DNA of 64,000 nucleotides from JAICQM01 sp963781555 (GCA_963781555.1 CAWAGB010000006.1:830510-894509), one strand, 5' to 3'; shown: positions 51,745-61,101, numbered from the stretch's first letter. Notes: a model not told the origin generated them from the sequence alone. Made by a program: numbers and translations.

Positions 51745-53010
51745 ATGGCGCTCCGCGGGCCGATGCTGCTGGGACCCCGCGAGCGTCGCTGGCTGCTCTT
51801 CTTCCTCGTCACCGGCACGGCGCTCTTCGCGGTGCTGCTGGGCCAGTTCGCGCTCGAGGTCCTCGGCCGCTTCAGCGGCATCCTGCTCATCCTGTTCCTG
51901 GCGTGGCTGCTGGCGTTCGTGATGAGCCCGGTGGTGGGCGCCATCCAGGAGGAGACCCGGCTGGGTCGAGGTCCGGCGTCGGCCATCGTCTATGGGGTCA
52001 CCCTGGTGGCCCTCGGGTTCATCCTCTTCTATACCGGCGCGGCGATCACCCAGCAGCTCAGCGAGCTGACGGCCACCTTCCCGGACAAGGCCAGGGAGAT
52101 CGAGGCCACCTTGCGGGGCTGGCAGGCGTCGCTGCAGTTCGGGCGCCTCGAGATCAATCTCGTCGGGATGTTCGAGACCCTGCAGGACCAGATCGGCACG
52201 CTGGGCGGCCAGCTCTTCGATCAGATCGAGGCGATCGCCGGGGTCACCGTGGCGGCCCTCGGATCGCTGGTCCTGATCCTCATCCTGTCGCTGTACATGG
52301 TTGTCGACCGCGACCGCATCCTCGGCAAGATGCGCGCCGTCGTCCCGCGCCGCTACGAGGACGAGACGCTCATCTTCGAGCGCTCGGTGGGCCGCGCGTT
52401 CGGCGGCTTCCTGCGCGCCCAGCTGATCCTGGCCGTCATCCAGGCGCTGCTGGTCGCCGTCGTGGGCGTGATCTTCGGGATCCCCTTCCTCTTCCTGGTT
52501 GCGGTCGTTTCGTCGCTGCTGATGCTGATCCCCTTCTTCGGCCCGCCGCTGGCGCTCATCCCGCCCATCGTGGCCGCGTTGATCTACACGGGCGGCTTCA
52601 TCCCCGTGACGATCATCTTGCTGGTGGTGCAGACAGTGCTCGTCAACTGGCTCCAGCCGCGGCTCATGCAGGGCGCACTGGGTCTTCACCCCCTCCTCGT
52701 CCTGATCGGCCTGCTGGTCGGGTCGACCGTCGCCGGGGTGTGGGGCGCCCTCTTCGGGATCCCGGTCATCGCGGTGATCAACGTCTTCATGAACTACTTC
52801 CTCTTCCGCGCCGTGCCGAACGCCTCGCTCCCGGAGACCGAGCAGCTCGCCGACCTTCCCGAGGGCACCATGGTCACTATCCAGAAGGAGCAGCTGGTCG
52901 ACGACACGCACCCGCACATCCGGGTGCACCGCTCGCTGCGCGCCGACGGCAGCGAGCAGATCGACCTCGAGATGTCGGACGAGCCACCACCCCTCAAGCC
53001 CCAGGGCTGA
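51745..53010 (+). CDS. AI-2E family (PerM/YdiK) membrane protein
   Basis: A 421-residue polytopic protein with about eight helices. Typical parts include ILLILFLAWLLAFVMSPVVG, a central soluble segment, SLYMVVDRDRIL, FGIPFLFLVAVVSSLLMLIP, FFGPPLALIPP and LVGSTVAGVWGALFGIPVIA. Members are reported to export or exchange small molecules; some are Na+/H+ antiporter-like. The C-terminal ~80 residues are soluble and acidic. Probably co-transcribed with trpS. Confidence 0.88.
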   Translation: MALRGPMLLGPRERRWLLFFLVTGTALFAVLLGQFALEVLGRFSGILLILFLAWLLAFVMSPVVGAIQEETRLGRGPASAIVYGVTLVALGFILFYTGAAITQQLSELTATFPDKAREIEATLRGWQASLQFGRLEINLVGMFETLQDQIGTLGGQLFDQIEAIAGVTVAALGSLVLILILSLYMVVDRDRILGKMRAVVPRRYEDETLIFERSVGRAFGGFLRAQLILAVIQALLVAVVGVIFGIPFLFLVAVVSSLLMLIPFFGPPLALIPPIVAALIYTGGFIPVTIILLVVQTVLVNWLQPRLMQGALGLHPLLVLIGLLVGSTVAGVWGALFGIPVIAVINVFMNYFLFRAVPNASLPETEQLADLPEGTMVTIQKEQLVDDTHPHIRVHRSLRADGSEQIDLEMSDEPPPLKPQG

Positions 53011-53019
53011 GGCCTGCCG

Positions 53020-53808
53020 CTAGCGTTCCGTCAGCACCAGGTGCTCGGTGCCGGACGCGTCCCGTGCAACGCTCATCGGCACGTCGAAGACATCCTTGAC
53101 CAGCTCGGGGGTGAGGACTTCCCCGGGAGGCCCGTCCGCCCGGATGCGCCCCTGATCGAGCACCGCGACCCGGTCCGCCATCCGCGCCAGCGCCAGGTCG
53201 TGGAGCACGGCGACGGCCGCCAGCCCGCCCCGACACAGTCGCCTGACGGTCCGCAGCAGGCCGAGCTGATGGGCGAGGTCCAGGTGCAGGGTCGGCTCGT
53301 CGAGGAGCAGCAGCTCCGGCTCCTGGGCGAGTGCCATGGCGACCAGGACGCGTTGCCGCTCGCCGCCGGAGAGCTCGTCCACGGGCCGATGTGCGAGCGC
53401 GGTGGCATCGGCCTCGCGGAGCGCCCGCTCGACGGCCGCCTCGTCGCCGTCGGTCGCGCCGAAGATGCTGCGTGAATGTGGCGAGCGGCCCATCTCAACG
53501 ACCTCGGCCACCCGAAAGCCCGCGGGCAGCTCCAGGTGCTGCGGCAGCACGGCAACGTGGCGCGCCAGGTCGCTGCGCCGCCACTCCCCGACCGGGCGGC
53601 CGCCGACCAGCACCGCCCCCCGGTCCGGCGTCAACGCCCCCGACAGGAGCCGCAGGACGGTGGTCTTGCCGCTGCCGTTCGTCCCAAGCAGGACGATCAG
53701 CTCCCCGGGCCGGACCACGAGATCCACGCTGCGCAGGACCGGATGGGAGGTCCGGAAGGCGAAGGCCAAGTCGCGAGCCTCGGCGAGCGGCGCCACCGCG
53801 ACGCTCAC
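53020..53808 (-). CDS. btuD: Cobalamin/iron-complex ABC importer ATPase (BtuD-like)
   Basis: A 262-residue ATPase with Walker A LLGTNGSGKTT, signature ELSGGERQRVLVAMALA and Walker B LLLLDEPTLHLDL. The GTG at 53808 overlaps the permease stop as GTGA; the longer ORF upstream is a shadow of the permease. It powers the import of corrinoids in this operon, judged by the upstream riboswitch. Confidence 0.9.
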   Translation of the reverse strand: MSVAVAPLAEARDLAFAFRTSHPVLRSVDLVVRPGELIVLLGTNGSGKTTVLRLLSGALTPDRGAVLVGGRPVGEWRRSDLARHVAVLPQHLELPAGFRVAEVVEMGRSPHSRSIFGATDGDEAAVERALREADATALAHRPVDELSGGERQRVLVAMALAQEPELLLLDEPTLHLDLAHQLGLLRTVRRLCRGGLAAVAVLHDLALARMADRVAVLDQGRIRADGPPGEVLTPELVKDVFDVPMSVARDASGTEHLVLTER

Positions 53809-54911
53809 TGGCCGAGCGCCCGGGACCGCCGCAGCAGAACCAGGAAGAACGGCGCGCCCAGCAGGGCGGTCACGATCCCCACTGGCACCCCGCCGGCCAG
53901 CCGCGCGCCCGTGTCCGCCAGCGCCAGCAGCGCCGCGCCACCCAGAGCAGAAGCCGGCAGCAGCAGGCGGTGGTCGGGTCCCAGCGCCAGGCGCAGCAGG
54001 TGCGGCACCACCAGGCCCACGAAGCCGATGGTGCCGGCCACCGCCACCGCCGCACTCGTGGCCAGGGTGGCGAGGCCGGTGAGCAGAAGCTTCTCGCGCT
54101 CCACGTCGAGGCCGAGATGTGCCGCCGGTCCGTCGCCGAGCAACAGGAGGTTGAGACGCCGCCAGCGGAGCAACAGCACCGCGCCGGCCACGGCGACCAG
54201 CGGGGTAGCCAGCGCCAGGTCGCTCCACGAGGCGCCGCCCAGCGAGCCCATCAGCCAGCCGAAGATCGCGCCGAGCCGGTTCCCTGAGAAGAACATGAGG
54301 AGCGCCGTCGCGGCAGCCAGCACGCTCGAGATGGCGTAGCCGACGAGCAGCAGCGTGACCACCGGCACGCGGCCACCGCTGCGCGCCACGGCATACACCA
54401 GCAGCACCGTGCCGAGCCCGCCGACGAAGGCCATCACCTGCGCCAGGCCGATCCCCAGCCACGCCGTCCCGACGCCGACCGCGAGCGCCGGCACGAGGCT
54501 CGGGATCATGAGGCCCGCCACCGCGCCGAGGCTCGCACCCGCCGCGGTGCCGATGACGTACGGATCGGCGAGCGGGTTGCGGAGCAGCGCCTGGAAGACG
54601 ACCCCCGCTGTCGCCAGCGCGCCGCCAACGACCAGCGCAGTCACGGCACGCGGCAGTCGCAGCTCCCACACGATCTGCTCCGCGCCCGGCGACCAGCTGA
54701 CCGGTACCGGCAACCCGAGACGATGGGCCAGGATTGCGGCGGCATCCCACGGGCCTGCCAGCTCGCTTGTTCCCATGCCCACCGCCACGACCAATGCAAC
54801 GAGCACCAGGATGATCCCGCCGCCCAGCACTACGGCCGTGCGACCCAGCGACGGGCCGCCGACGAGCGGGCGCAGGGCAGAGGTCGTGGGGACGGTTGCG
54901 GCGGCTCGCAT
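53805..54911 (-). CDS. btuC: Cobalamin/iron-complex ABC importer permease (BtuC-like)
   Basis: A 368-residue FecCD/BtuC permease with about ten helices. Conserved family parts are RLPRAVTALVVGGALATAGV, NPLADPYVIGTAAGASLGAV, and near the end TIGFVGLVVPHLLRLALGPD with HRLLLPASALGGAALLALAD. It forms a homodimer fed by the lipoprotein encoded just upstream. The gap to that gene is only four bases. Confidence 0.93.
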   Translation of the reverse strand: MRAAATVPTTSALRPLVGGPSLGRTAVVLGGGIILVLVALVVAVGMGTSELAGPWDAAAILAHRLGLPVPVSWSPGAEQIVWELRLPRAVTALVVGGALATAGVVFQALLRNPLADPYVIGTAAGASLGAVAGLMIPSLVPALAVGVGTAWLGIGLAQVMAFVGGLGTVLLVYAVARSGGRVPVVTLLLVGYAISSVLAAATALLMFFSGNRLGAIFGWLMGSLGGASWSDLALATPLVAVAGAVLLLRWRRLNLLLLGDGPAAHLGLDVEREKLLLTGLATLATSAAVAVAGTIGFVGLVVPHLLRLALGPDHRLLLPASALGGAALLALADTGARLAGGVPVGIVTALLGAPFFLVLLRRSRALGQ

Positions 54912-54915
54912 CGGG

Positions 54916-55890
54916 CTAGTCCGTGAAGGCCTCGGGATGGATGGCGCGGGCGAGCGCCGCGAGGCCCTCGGTGATCCGCGGTCCGGGCCGGGTGATGACC
55001 AGATCGTCGGCCATCACGAGCACCCGGTTACCGGCGACCGCGGCCATCTCACCCCAGCCCGGGCGTGCGGCGACCGCTTCAGGCGTGATCGATGGGTCGT
55101 AGGCGGCATCGCCGAGCAGGATCACCTCCGGATCCGCCGCGACCAGCTCCTCCTGGCCGATGCTGGTCGTCACCGGGTCGCCGGTGATCGGGTCCCCGCC
55201 GGCCAGCTCGATCATCGACGCCAGGAACGAGTCCGCCCCGGCGGTATAGATCTGGCCCTCGAAGATGCTGACCTCGTAGAAGACGCGCGGGACGTCGGCG
55301 TCGGCCACCGCGCCGCCGATCGCGGCGATCTCGTCCTGCATGCGCTCCACCTCGGCGGTCGCCCTCTCGGACTCGTCGACCGCCTCGCCGACGAGCTGGA
55401 TGTCCGCGTAGATCTCGTCGATCGTCTCGGGGTAGAGGACCATCACGGTGAGCCCCAGGTCCTCCATCTGCGCGATGACGTCATCGGGGGTCAATCCGTT
55501 GCCGGCGGCCAGGACGAGGTCCGGCTCGGCGGCCACGACCTTCTCCACGTCCACCTGCGCCCCCACCACGACGTCCTCGACGTCGGCGATCTGGGGTGGA
55601 TAGTCGTCGAAGTCGGTCACCCCGACCAGCGCGTCGCACGCGCCGACCGCGCAGACGATCTCCGTGTTGGAGGGTGCGAGGCTGACGATGCGCTGCGGGT
55701 CGGTGGCGAGGATGACCTGGTTGCCGGCGTCATCGGTCAGGGTCAGCGGGTACGCGGGCGCCGCGCTGCTGGCGGACGCTGAGGGGACAATCGACGCGGG
55801 CGTTAGGGTGCCGCTGGCTGCTGGCTGGCAGGCGGCCAGCAGCGCGACGACGAGGGGGACGAGGAATACGCGGAGTACGCGGGATGCCAT
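54916..55890 (-). CDS. btuF: Corrinoid-type substrate-binding lipoprotein (BtuF-like)
   Basis: A 324-residue lipoprotein (signal MASRVLRVFLVPLVVALLAA, Cys in LLAACQP) with a periplasmic-binding protein type II fold: PQRIVSLAPSNTEIVCAVGA, DALVGVTDFDDYP and EPDLVLAAGNGLTPDDVIAQ. Such proteins bind cobalamin, heme or siderophores; the upstream cobalamin riboswitch favours corrinoids. The ATG at 55890 was chosen for the signal peptide. Confidence 0.9.
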   Translation of the reverse strand: MASRVLRVFLVPLVVALLAACQPAASGTLTPASIVPSASASSAAPAYPLTLTDDAGNQVILATDPQRIVSLAPSNTEIVCAVGACDALVGVTDFDDYPPQIADVEDVVVGAQVDVEKVVAAEPDLVLAAGNGLTPDDVIAQMEDLGLTVMVLYPETIDEIYADIQLVGEAVDESERATAEVERMQDEIAAIGGAVADADVPRVFYEVSIFEGQIYTAGADSFLASMIELAGGDPITGDPVTTSIGQEELVAADPEVILLGDAAYDPSITPEAVAARPGWGEMAAVAGNRVLVMADDLVITRPGPRITEGLAALARAIHPEAFTD

Positions 55891-55939
55891 GTGATGCCGT
55901 TCCCTTTCTCTCGAGGGTCGTGACATCGCGACATGGCTG

Positions 55940-56062
55940 GGCGACCTGGCTCCCGGACGGCGGCTCGCGCCACGCCCGGATACAGTTGCGGGACAGCGCC
56001 GGCATTCCACCGGCTTCGCCATTTACCCGCCGGCCTTTCGGCGGCGGCACCCGTCGCGGGTC
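55940..56062 (-). ncRNA. Cobalamin riboswitch
   Basis: On the minus strand, the leader contains the family core: GCCGGTGGAATGCCGGCGCT, then GTCCCGCAACTGT at about 55996-55984, and after a GC-rich stem GAGCCAGGTC at about 55951-55942. This order (AATGCCGGCGCTGTCCCGCA, then the CCAGGxC segment) matches the adenosylcobalamin riboswitch. It should turn off the btuFCD-like operon when B12 is plentiful. Distance to the btuF ATG is about 50 bases. Boundaries are approximate. Confidence 0.88.
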
Positions 56063-56083
56063 TTCAGTTGGTCCCGAATCGTA

Positions 56084-56368
56084 TCAGGCGGGGGCGCCGA
56101 CCTCTTCGCGCTGGCCGTAGAGGGGCGTCTCGCGGGCCACGTCGGTGAGCATCGGGTCGAGCATCTTCTGCACGGCGAGGGTATGCACGCAGCCGCCGGC
56201 GGATTCGAAGAGGTGGCAGTCGCAATGCCAGTGATCGTGGTCGAGGGTGACGGTGTGGGATCCGTTGTCGCCCGCGAAGCTGGCCTCGAAGCGGTTGAGC
56301 TTCACGCGGTCCGGCTCGTGCGCATAGCGCATCGCCTTCTCGACCTTGCCGATCATGCTGGAATGCAC
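56084..56368 (-). CDS. SWIM-type zinc finger protein
   Basis: A 94-residue protein carrying the SWIM pattern CxCx(n)CxH: HWHCDCHLFESAGGCVHTLA. SWIM fingers bind DNA or proteins. The N-terminal half reads like a compact beta-strand region (VKLNRFEASFAGDNGSHTVT). The start is the GTG at 56368, seven bases after GAGGAGA; an ATG at 56356 is also possible. No partner gene identified. Confidence 0.8.
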   Translation of the reverse strand: MHSSMIGKVEKAMRYAHEPDRVKLNRFEASFAGDNGSHTVTLDHDHWHCDCHLFESAGGCVHTLAVQKMLDPMLTDVARETPLYGQREEVGAPA

Positions 56369-56429
56369 GTCGCTGTCTCCTCGTGTGCGGGCGCCGTCAC
56401 GACCGGCGCCTCGGAATCTTCCTGGCGCC

Positions 56430-57620
56430 TCAGTCGCTACTCGTCGCCCTCGCGAGTCGCTCCTTGAGCATCGAGAGCAGTGTAACCGGGGTCGGGTCGG
56501 TCTGGTAGAGGATGGCGAGATAGACCGATACCAGGTCGCCGTAGGCGACCGCGGTCATCGCCCGCGCCAGCCGCGACGGACCTTCGGCCCAGACCGTGGT
56601 GCGCGAAGTCGCGCGCTCACCCAGCAGCTCGGCCACGACGCTGTAGCGCTCGGCGATGGCGGGCGGCTCCTCCGGGTCGCGGACCTCCACCACGGCAAGG
56701 CCGTCGGCCAGGTCCCGCGGGTTGTAGCTGCCCTCGATGGCGTTGTGGTTCGCCTCCGGCATCGGCTCCCAGGTGGCCCACGCCTTGGCGTTCTCGTTGA
56801 TCTGCGTCTTCCAGCGGTGCGCCACCGGCGCCATGGGGCCGGCTCCGTAGATGACCGCCACGCGGCCGAAGAGCTGCCAGGCGAGCTGCTTGGCAGGGTT
56901 CGCATCGGTATCCACCGATGGCCCCATGCGCTCGAGGATCGCCTCCACCGCCTCCACGGCCGGCCCGAACGGATCTGGATCGGTCAGCAGGCCGGCGCGC
57001 ACCAGCAGCTCGTGGGTCAGCCCGACGCCGAACCCCACCGCGGCGCGCGGCTGCCCCGGGGCGCGGTACATGAGCAGCGGCTCACCGGCCACGGATGCCG
57101 ACTGCCCGAGCCGGCCGCCGGTGGTGATGACCGCCATGGGGGCGCCCAGGCGGCGCGCGGTGGCCACCGCGGCCAGCGTCTCGGCCGTCTCGCCCGAATG
57201 CGACGCCGCGATCACCAGGGTCCGAGTACCGGCCCATGCCGGCAGGTCGTAGTCGCGATGGACGACGAGCGGCACGCGCAGCCGGTCGCCGGCGATGCCG
57301 GCCACCAGCTCGGCGCCGATGGCCGAGCCGCCCATCGCCAGGACGAGGACCGCATCCACGTCGCCAAAGCGCTCTGGTACGTCGACGGCGGCGGCCACGC
57401 GACGGGCCTGGGCCATCTGGCGCGGCAGCTCGCGGACGCGCCCCAGCATGTCGGACGGATCGATGCGCGCCAACACGGACGGGTCGTCGAGGGTGATCGC
57501 CTCGTCGAGCTGCGGCAGCGCGTCGGGATCGAGCTCGTCGCCCTCCCCCTCGTAGTCGTCCTGGTTGCGGCCCGGCTCCTCGTCCGCGTGCTTGTAGCCG
57601 AAGAAGTCGCGCGCGTCCAT
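56430..57620 (-). CDS. Bifunctional phosphoglucose/phosphomannose isomerase (SIS domain)
   Basis: A 396-residue protein with an acidic N-terminus, then a SIS domain (AMGGSAIGAELVAGIAGDRL, IAASHSGETAETLAA) and a C-terminal half with NENAKAWATWEPMPEANHNA and EGSYNPRDL. This is the archaeal/actinobacterial two-function isomerase that interconverts fructose-6-P with glucose-6-P and mannose-6-P. It overlaps the mutase gene by one base (TGATG), consistent with a sugar-nucleotide precursor route. Confidence 0.88.
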   Translation of the reverse strand: MDARDFFGYKHADEEPGRNQDDYEGEGDELDPDALPQLDEAITLDDPSVLARIDPSDMLGRVRELPRQMAQARRVAAAVDVPERFGDVDAVLVLAMGGSAIGAELVAGIAGDRLRVPLVVHRDYDLPAWAGTRTLVIAASHSGETAETLAAVATARRLGAPMAVITTGGRLGQSASVAGEPLLMYRAPGQPRAAVGFGVGLTHELLVRAGLLTDPDPFGPAVEAVEAILERMGPSVDTDANPAKQLAWQLFGRVAVIYGAGPMAPVAHRWKTQINENAKAWATWEPMPEANHNAIEGSYNPRDLADGLAVVEVRDPEEPPAIAERYSVVAELLGERATSRTTVWAEGPSRLARAMTAVAYGDLVSVYLAILYQTDPTPVTLLSMLKERLARATSSD

Positions 57621-59074
57621 CAGTCGGCGGCCGGCGCGCCGGCGATGCGGCGCCCCTCGCCGAGCAGCGCGTCCACGTCGGCGAGCGAGCGCGCCTCCGC
57701 GTACACGCGCAGCAGCGCCTCCGTGCCGCTGAAGCGGATGAGCATCCAGGAGCCGTCCTCCCGGTAGAACTTGAAGCCGTCGTTGGTGGTGAGCGCCACC
57801 CGCTCGACGACCTGCTGTCCGGCCAGCGCCGCCGGCGCCTCCGTCGCGAGCCGGGCGAGCGTATCCGTCTTGACCGCGTCGTAGCCCTCGCGCTTGAACC
57901 GGATGTCGATGCGGTTGTAGTGGCTGGGTCCGGCGAGCGCCTGGAGCTCGGCGAGCACCTCGGAGGCCGCCTTGTCCTTGGTGAGCCACAGGTCGAGCAG
58001 GAAGAGCCCCGACGCGAGGCCGTCGCGCTCCGGGATGTGCATCCCGAAGCCGAAGCCGCCGGACTCCTCGCCACCGATGACCGCGCTCGTCTCCGTCATC
58101 TTGGGTCCCACGAACTTGAAGCCGACCCCGGTCTCGTAGGCCTGCGTGCCGTAGATCTCGGCGAGGCGCTTGGCCATGGACGTGGTGGTGACGGTGTAGA
58201 CCGCCGGACCGATCTGCTTGCGCACGTCGAGCAGGTACCAGTACAGCAGCCCGTAGACCTGGAGCTGGTTGACGAAGACGCCCTCCTCGGTCGCCATCCC
58301 CACCCGGTCCGCGTCCCCGTCGAAGGCGATACCGATGTCGGCGCCCCAGCGCGGGATCTCGGCGAGCCACTCGTCGATGTTGGGGCGGATCGGCTCGGGG
58401 TTGACGCCACCGAAGAACGGGTTGCGCTCGGTGTGCAGCTCCCGGATCGTCAGGTCGCCATCGCCCAGCAGGCGGGTGAACCAGCCGGAGCCCGATCCAT
58501 AGAGCGGCTCCACCAGGACGCGCTTCCTCGCCGCCCGGATGCGCTCCATGTCGACGATGCCGGCCAGCTGGTCGCGGAATCGCGGGTACGGGTCGAAGAC
58601 ATCCACCAGGCCGGCGGCGCGGGCGTCCTCCAGGGCACGCCGCGGTGGCAGCTCATCCTCGGCATGGGCGTCCATGGTCGCCTCGATGGCGGCCAGCATC
58701 TCGGGCGCGGCCGCCCCGCCCGTATCGGCCTTGACCTTGAAGCCGTTGTCGGTCCACGGGTTGTGGCTGGCGGTGATGACGATCCCCGCGCCGGCGTGCA
58801 TCTCGCGGGTGAAGAAGCTGCCGACCTGGGTCGGCACCGCGTCAGGCGGCATGAAGCTCTTGATGTCGTGCGCGGCCAGCACCTCGACGCACGCCGCCGC
58901 GAAGTGTTCGGAGGCGAAGCGGCGGTCGTGGCACACGACCACGCCGCGCTCGGCGGCTCCTGTCTGCTGGAGGTACTCGGCGACGCCGCGGGCGCAGCGG
59001 CGAACGTTGTGGAACGTATATTCCTCGGCGATGGCGGCGCGCCAGCCATCAGTCCCGAACTTGATCTGGCTCAC
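57620..59074 (-). CDS. Phosphomannomutase/phosphoglucomutase
   Basis: A 484-residue alpha-D-phosphohexomutase. The phosphoserine loop is VITASHNPWTDNG, the metal site FDGDADRVGMA, and the sugar and phosphate loops GGEESGGFGFG and RFSGTEALLRVY. It moves phosphate between C1 and C6 of glucose or mannose. The start is a GTG at 59074. It is the last chromosomal gene before the mobile element, which lies just upstream of its promoter region. Confidence 0.93.
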   Translation of the reverse strand: MSQIKFGTDGWRAAIAEEYTFHNVRRCARGVAEYLQQTGAAERGVVVCHDRRFASEHFAAACVEVLAAHDIKSFMPPDAVPTQVGSFFTREMHAGAGIVITASHNPWTDNGFKVKADTGGAAAPEMLAAIEATMDAHAEDELPPRRALEDARAAGLVDVFDPYPRFRDQLAGIVDMERIRAARKRVLVEPLYGSGSGWFTRLLGDGDLTIRELHTERNPFFGGVNPEPIRPNIDEWLAEIPRWGADIGIAFDGDADRVGMATEEGVFVNQLQVYGLLYWYLLDVRKQIGPAVYTVTTTSMAKRLAEIYGTQAYETGVGFKFVGPKMTETSAVIGGEESGGFGFGMHIPERDGLASGLFLLDLWLTKDKAASEVLAELQALAGPSHYNRIDIRFKREGYDAVKTDTLARLATEAPAALAGQQVVERVALTTNDGFKFYREDGSWMLIRFSGTEALLRVYAEARSLADVDALLGEGRRIAGAPAAD

Positions 59075-59147
59075 AGATTGCCCAGATTGAGCACGAATGA
59101 CTTTTTTATCTCAACGCACCTACTGATTATTCGACTCATCTGACCAC

Positions 59148-60270
59148 TCAGCCCGCCACCAGAGCGGCCATTGCGTCTGCATTGGCGCGCATCCCTTCGG
59201 GAAGTGTCTGAGTGTACATATCCCTATTGTGGTCCGGATGGCCGAATGGCCCAGCGTGTGCTGAATGATCTTCGGTGAACTCCCGTTCGCCAGCATGTGA
59301 GTAGCAGCCGTATGCCGCAGGTCATGAAAGCGTGTCGTGGCGGGTAGCCCAACCCGCCGCTTGAGACTGGTCCAGTGATCCTGTCGCTTCGTCGGCGTGA
59401 TCGGCTGACCGTCTTCTCGTGTGAACACGTAGTCACCCGCAGCCCATAGACCGCCCATCATCAGGCGCTGCTTGTTCTGAGCCACCTTGTGACCGCGCAG
59501 GACGGCCGCTGCTCCCTCTCCAATGGGTAGGGTGCGCTCCGACGAGTCTGTCTTAGGTGCGACCCGCTGGAGCGTCCCATCGCGGTACTGATGCTGACCG
59601 GTGATCGACACGGTGCCAGCATCTAGGTCTATGTCTGACCAGCGCAGCGCCCGTATCTCAGCGTCGCGCATCCCGGTTGTTATCGCCAGCAGGTAAAAGG
59701 CTTCCCACTGGTCACCTCTCACCGCTGCCATCAACGCTGACAGCTGCTCCCGGCTTAGGATCGCAGGTGCCTTGTGGATGATCCGCGGACCACGCGCCAC
59801 AGAGGCCACATTCCGAGTAAGCAGGTCATCGCGCATCGCATGATTGAGCACCATGCTGACAATCGTCTTCATCTTGTCGGCGGTCGCCGGAGACAGGCCG
59901 CTAGCCGTGGCGTCGCCGATCATCGTCTCTACGTCCGACGTTCGCAAACTCACCAGCGGCAGAGCACCAATGCGAGGAATGACGTTGACCCGGCTACAGC
60001 CCTCGTAAATGTCGTACGTGCGCGGCTTCACCCGCTGCCGAACAGCCGGTAGCCAAACGTTGACGAGGTAGTCACCAAACGTGATTCGGCCATCTAGGTA
60101 GGCCAGCCCGGTACCTGCTCGCTGCATGGCCGCATTCAGCCGCTCGGTCACCTGAGCGCGACTACGCCCGTACTTCACTTGGCGAACGCCTGTCCGATCC
60201 GTGAACCGCGCTTCCATCGGCCGTCCGACCGGAGGCGAATTGTTCCTGACCCTCTAGGACGCCTCGGCAT
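59148..60270 (-). pseudogene. int: Tyrosine recombinase/integrase, broken at both ends
   Basis: The intact part (to ~60217) has the core-binding domain (FGDYLVNVWLPAVRQRVKPR) and catalytic residues ITTGMRDAEIRALRW, HDLRHTAATHML and LGHSAIRTT. Two lesions appear. At the 5' end, ATG at 60270 begins MPRRPRGSGTIRLRSDGRW, but a missing base near 60216 puts the frame off; restoring it gives continuous EARFTDRTG. At the 3' end, an extra AT at 59220-59221 shifts the frame just before the catalytic Tyr; removing it gives MYTQTLPEGMRANADAMAAL and a stop at 59148. As written, the protein lacks its nucleophile. The gene overlaps the excisionase by 17 bases. Confidence 0.85.
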
Positions 60271-60508
60271 AGCTAGCCTCCACAAACCCCACCAGCGCCG
60301 ACGCCGGTATGCGAATCGACGTTCCGATGCCGCGAATGACCCGCAGCGATCCGGCTGAAATCAGCCCTCTGACCTTCGTTTCACTGAGGCTTAGCGCCGA
60401 CGCCGCCTCAGACACCGTGTACGCCAGTCGCGGTACCGATGGCTCAGCCACCTTCACTCCCTTGATTGCCTCTGCCGCGCCACAAGCGCAACCCACTATG
60501 TAGTCCAC
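60254..60508 (-). CDS. xis: Excisionase-like helix-turn-helix protein
   Basis: An 84-residue protein with the MerR/excisionase fold: AYTVSEAASALSLSETKVRG, LISAGSLRVIRGIGTSIRIP. It lies directly before and overlaps the integrase, the usual arrangement. It would bend attachment-site DNA to favour excision. The N-terminal ~20 residues may belong to a shorter start. Confidence 0.82.
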   Translation of the reverse strand: MDYIVGCACGAAEAIKGVKVAEPSVPRLAYTVSEAASALSLSETKVRGLISAGSLRVIRGIGTSIRIPASALVGFVEASYAEAS

Positions 60509-60615
60509 TCATCAATTCACCCTTCCCGGCCGTCGTGCCTACTCGATAGGCCACCTCACCTTCTGTCACCGCACCTCGCAGCACGTCGCGTCAGCCGGAT
60601 TCCCGGTTACGCCTC

Positions 60616-60976
60616 TACTTGCCGTCTGCACGCTTGACCGTGGACGGTCCCTCGATCTTCACCTTCACCAGCATTCCCGAATTCCGATACTCGCTGCCCG
60701 AATCGCCTTGGCAGCCTCAGCCGACAAGCCGAGCCACTTGGCGTAGGTTTCGACGGTCTTATCGCCTGTTCGCGTCCCTCGTGTCGCCAAGTACTTCTCC
60801 ACGTCCGCGACCAGCACCAGAGCGGTATAGCGCTTCTCCCCAGCCTTGGCCCACTTGGCAACCGGCAAGCGTCCCGGCTTGTCATGGCTACCAGCAGCCG
60901 CGTAGAGCGACTGATATGGGACGTTCATCCGTTCGGCCGCTTCCCACAAGGTCAACAGTTCATCTTTGCCAGCCAT
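60616..60976 (-). CDS. Element-encoded hypothetical protein, possible frameshift near C-terminus
   Basis: The ATG at 60976 starts MAGKDELLTLWEAAERMNVP, a HTH-like N-terminus, followed by KWAKAGEKRYTALVLVADVE and KTVETYAKWLGLSAEAAKAI. In the sequence as given the frame ends at 60665 with IRECW; a shift of one base near 60685 would give a longer C-terminus (GMLVKVKIEGPSTVKRADGK) ending at 60616. DNA binding is probable. It heads the leftward integrase operon. Confidence 0.55.
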
Positions 60977-61014
60977 AGCCTCTCCCGCTTCTCCAAAAGT
61001 CCAAACCGTAACGT

Positions 61015-61043
61015 ATTGTACCAGAGCGTGCAAGCCTTGTCAA
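61015..61043 (-). promoter_or_regulatory. Consensus sigma-70 promoter for the integrase operon
   Basis: On the minus strand TTGACA (61043-61038) and TACAAT (61020-61015) are 17 bases apart: the strongest promoter match in the window. It would transcribe the 60976 gene, xis and int. Its consensus form contrasts with the leaderless chromosomal promoters. Confidence 0.75.
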
Positions 61044-61101
61044 GCCTGATACGTGCCCAAATGTCACTAAATTACCTTCTAGCACGCTTGTTATATGACA
61101 G

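Noticed and set aside
50644..52929. 761-codon minus-strand open frame
   Set aside because: Opposite trpS and the AI-2E family gene; His/Asp/Glu-rich shadow composition.
59075..59147. tRNA fragment or clear direct repeat as attachment site
   Set aside because: No cloverleaf or recognisable tRNA 3' end is present; the matching end is not in the window.
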